Below, piece by piece: positions 63,201 through 64,000 of a DNA stretch of 64,000 nt. Location: the NCBI GenBank assembly GCA_043228905.1, contig JBHGNT010000018.1, forward strand, positions 9,610,001 to 9,674,000, written 5' to 3'. Position numbers and translations under genes: made by a program. The number at the start of each line of letters is the position of its first letter. Position 1 is the first letter of the stretch. Source of the DNA: Azolla caroliniana (Eukaryota > Polypodiophyta). A model generated the notes under the pieces. The model was not told the DNA's origin and ran no database searches. It was given only the letters and a program-made list of their open reading frames with translations.

Positions 63201-63999
63201 GTAAATAACCGTTGAATTGACCAGAAAAGTATTCTTTTCTGCCATTCGACCGCATGCACTTGATCTTTCTTCCTGTTTCCGTTTCCACGAACCCTTTGAG
63301 GTCCCAGAAACAGTCGAAGACTTCGCTCTTCCTCTCAATGAGGTAGATCAACATGTGCCACATGTAGTCGTCGATGAAGGAGACGAAATATCAGCTCCCG
63401 CCAAGACTAATGTTTTGTGTCGGACCCCACATATCGAAGTGTATCAAATCGAGCTTGTTCCGGCTCTAGTTATGCTTGTTGGGGAAAGGAAGTCGGTGTT
63501 GCTTCCCAAACTAGCAGGCTTCACAAATTTGTGCCTTCAGGCCACTAAATTTGGGCAATCCTAACACCACTTGTTTCGATTGCAGGTCTTGAAGCCGTTG
63601 GTAGTTGACGTGGCCTATCCACTTGTGCCATAAGTCGATGTCCGACTCGACTTTTTGTCCCTTCGCGAACATTGCAGTGCCACCATCAGTAGAGTCGAGG
63701 ATGAACATCCTCCCATCTCTGCGCCCTTGCGCAATAATACGGCCTTCTTCCTCAATGAAACACCCGAGGTGTGTAAACCGGACCTCCATCCCTTAGTCGA
63801 CGATCTGTCCAACCAACACCAAGTTCTTCGTGATTTTTGGGATGTGTAGCACGTTCATGAGTTTCCCTTTTTGCCCGACATGGCTCAGGGGAATTTCTCC
63901 GACATTCACGATCGGATGCGGAGTGTCATCTCCAATTACGACTACTCCTGGTTGCATCGGTTTTTCTAGGTACGAGAACCACTCCTTATGGCTCGTCAT
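60218..63999 (-). pseudogene. copia gag-pol, partial (same family as the split element)
   Basis: Leftward from the window edge: protease end and pre-integrase (63999-63511: DIDLWHKWIGHVNYQRLQ), integrase (63363-62959: RFSCRYTPEQNGVAERKNRS-like), hinge and RT start (62943-62065: [18 protein letters not shown]), RT (62002-61469: KNAFLQGEFEEQVYMV, ILLYVDDLVITGADLG) and RNase H (61144-60722: [26 protein letters not shown]). Five or more frame breaks. A charged 3' tail lies between RNase H and the LTR, bounded by two polypurine-like tracts (about 60732 and 60218). The 5' end lies beyond the window. Confidence 0.85.
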
Positions 64000-64000
64000 G

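Overview
The window is nuclear DNA of a land plant, almost entirely repeats and mobile elements. Plant signs are Ty1/copia and Ty3/gypsy elements with iMet-type primer sites, a plant-type tRNA-Arg(CCU) body, a TTTAGGG-like motif and genes with short GT-AG introns. The mix (a chromovirus with a Sushi/fungal-looking Gag, a Ty3 lineage with a DHxSE-type protease, and an intron-bearing ParB/DNA-methylase gene on a transposon) suggests a non-flowering plant (fern, lycophyte or bryophyte). That is inference, and no species is named.

Layout. (1) 1-15918: a satellite-like tandem array with a roughly 400-530 bp unit, each unit carrying a degenerate tRNA-Arg(CCT)-like sequence. It is interrupted by a chimeric Ty3 fragment (3196-5259) and a structurally complete chromovirus on the minus strand (8907-14567, flanking duplication CATGG). 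(2) 15919-18704: broken copia and unassigned LTR pieces. (3) 18705-44351: a nest. A decayed plus-strand copia (18705-19706 and 42378-44351) holds a minus-strand copia (LTRs 19735-20186 and 41942-42377). That element holds two further insertions: a head-to-tail pair of deleted Ty3 elements sharing the middle LTR (22381-30356), and a 9.3-kb DNA transposon (31742-41069). (4) 44352-59513: a minus-strand Ty3 element with a long extra 3' coding region (coiled coil, AT-hook-like motif), interrupted by a young intact copia with one open 1357-codon gag-pol frame (46065-51695, flanking duplication AGTTT). (5) 59514-63999: a piece of LTR and another minus-strand copia running off the window.

The most interesting object is the DNA transposon at 31742-41069. 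It has 36-bp terminal inverted repeats with two mismatches and a 4-bp target duplication TCAA, and it carries two divergent genes. The minus-strand gene looks like a DDE/RNase H-fold transposase of the DUF7869 type. The plus-strand gene, with at least five coding exons, encodes a ParB/sulfiredoxin-like domain followed by a beta-class (permuted) amino-methyltransferase, the class that makes N6-methyladenine or N4-methylcytosine. Between the genes, inside a probable 5'-UTR intron of the methylase gene, are eight 25-bp palindromes spaced exactly 51 bp apart (one interval is 38). Both genes are now broken by stops and frameshifts, many explicable as C-to-T changes. A working model is a self-modifying transposon whose ParB-methylase recognises its own palindrome array.

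No housekeeping gene was recognised. Coordinates of boundaries, exons and LTRs were read by eye.
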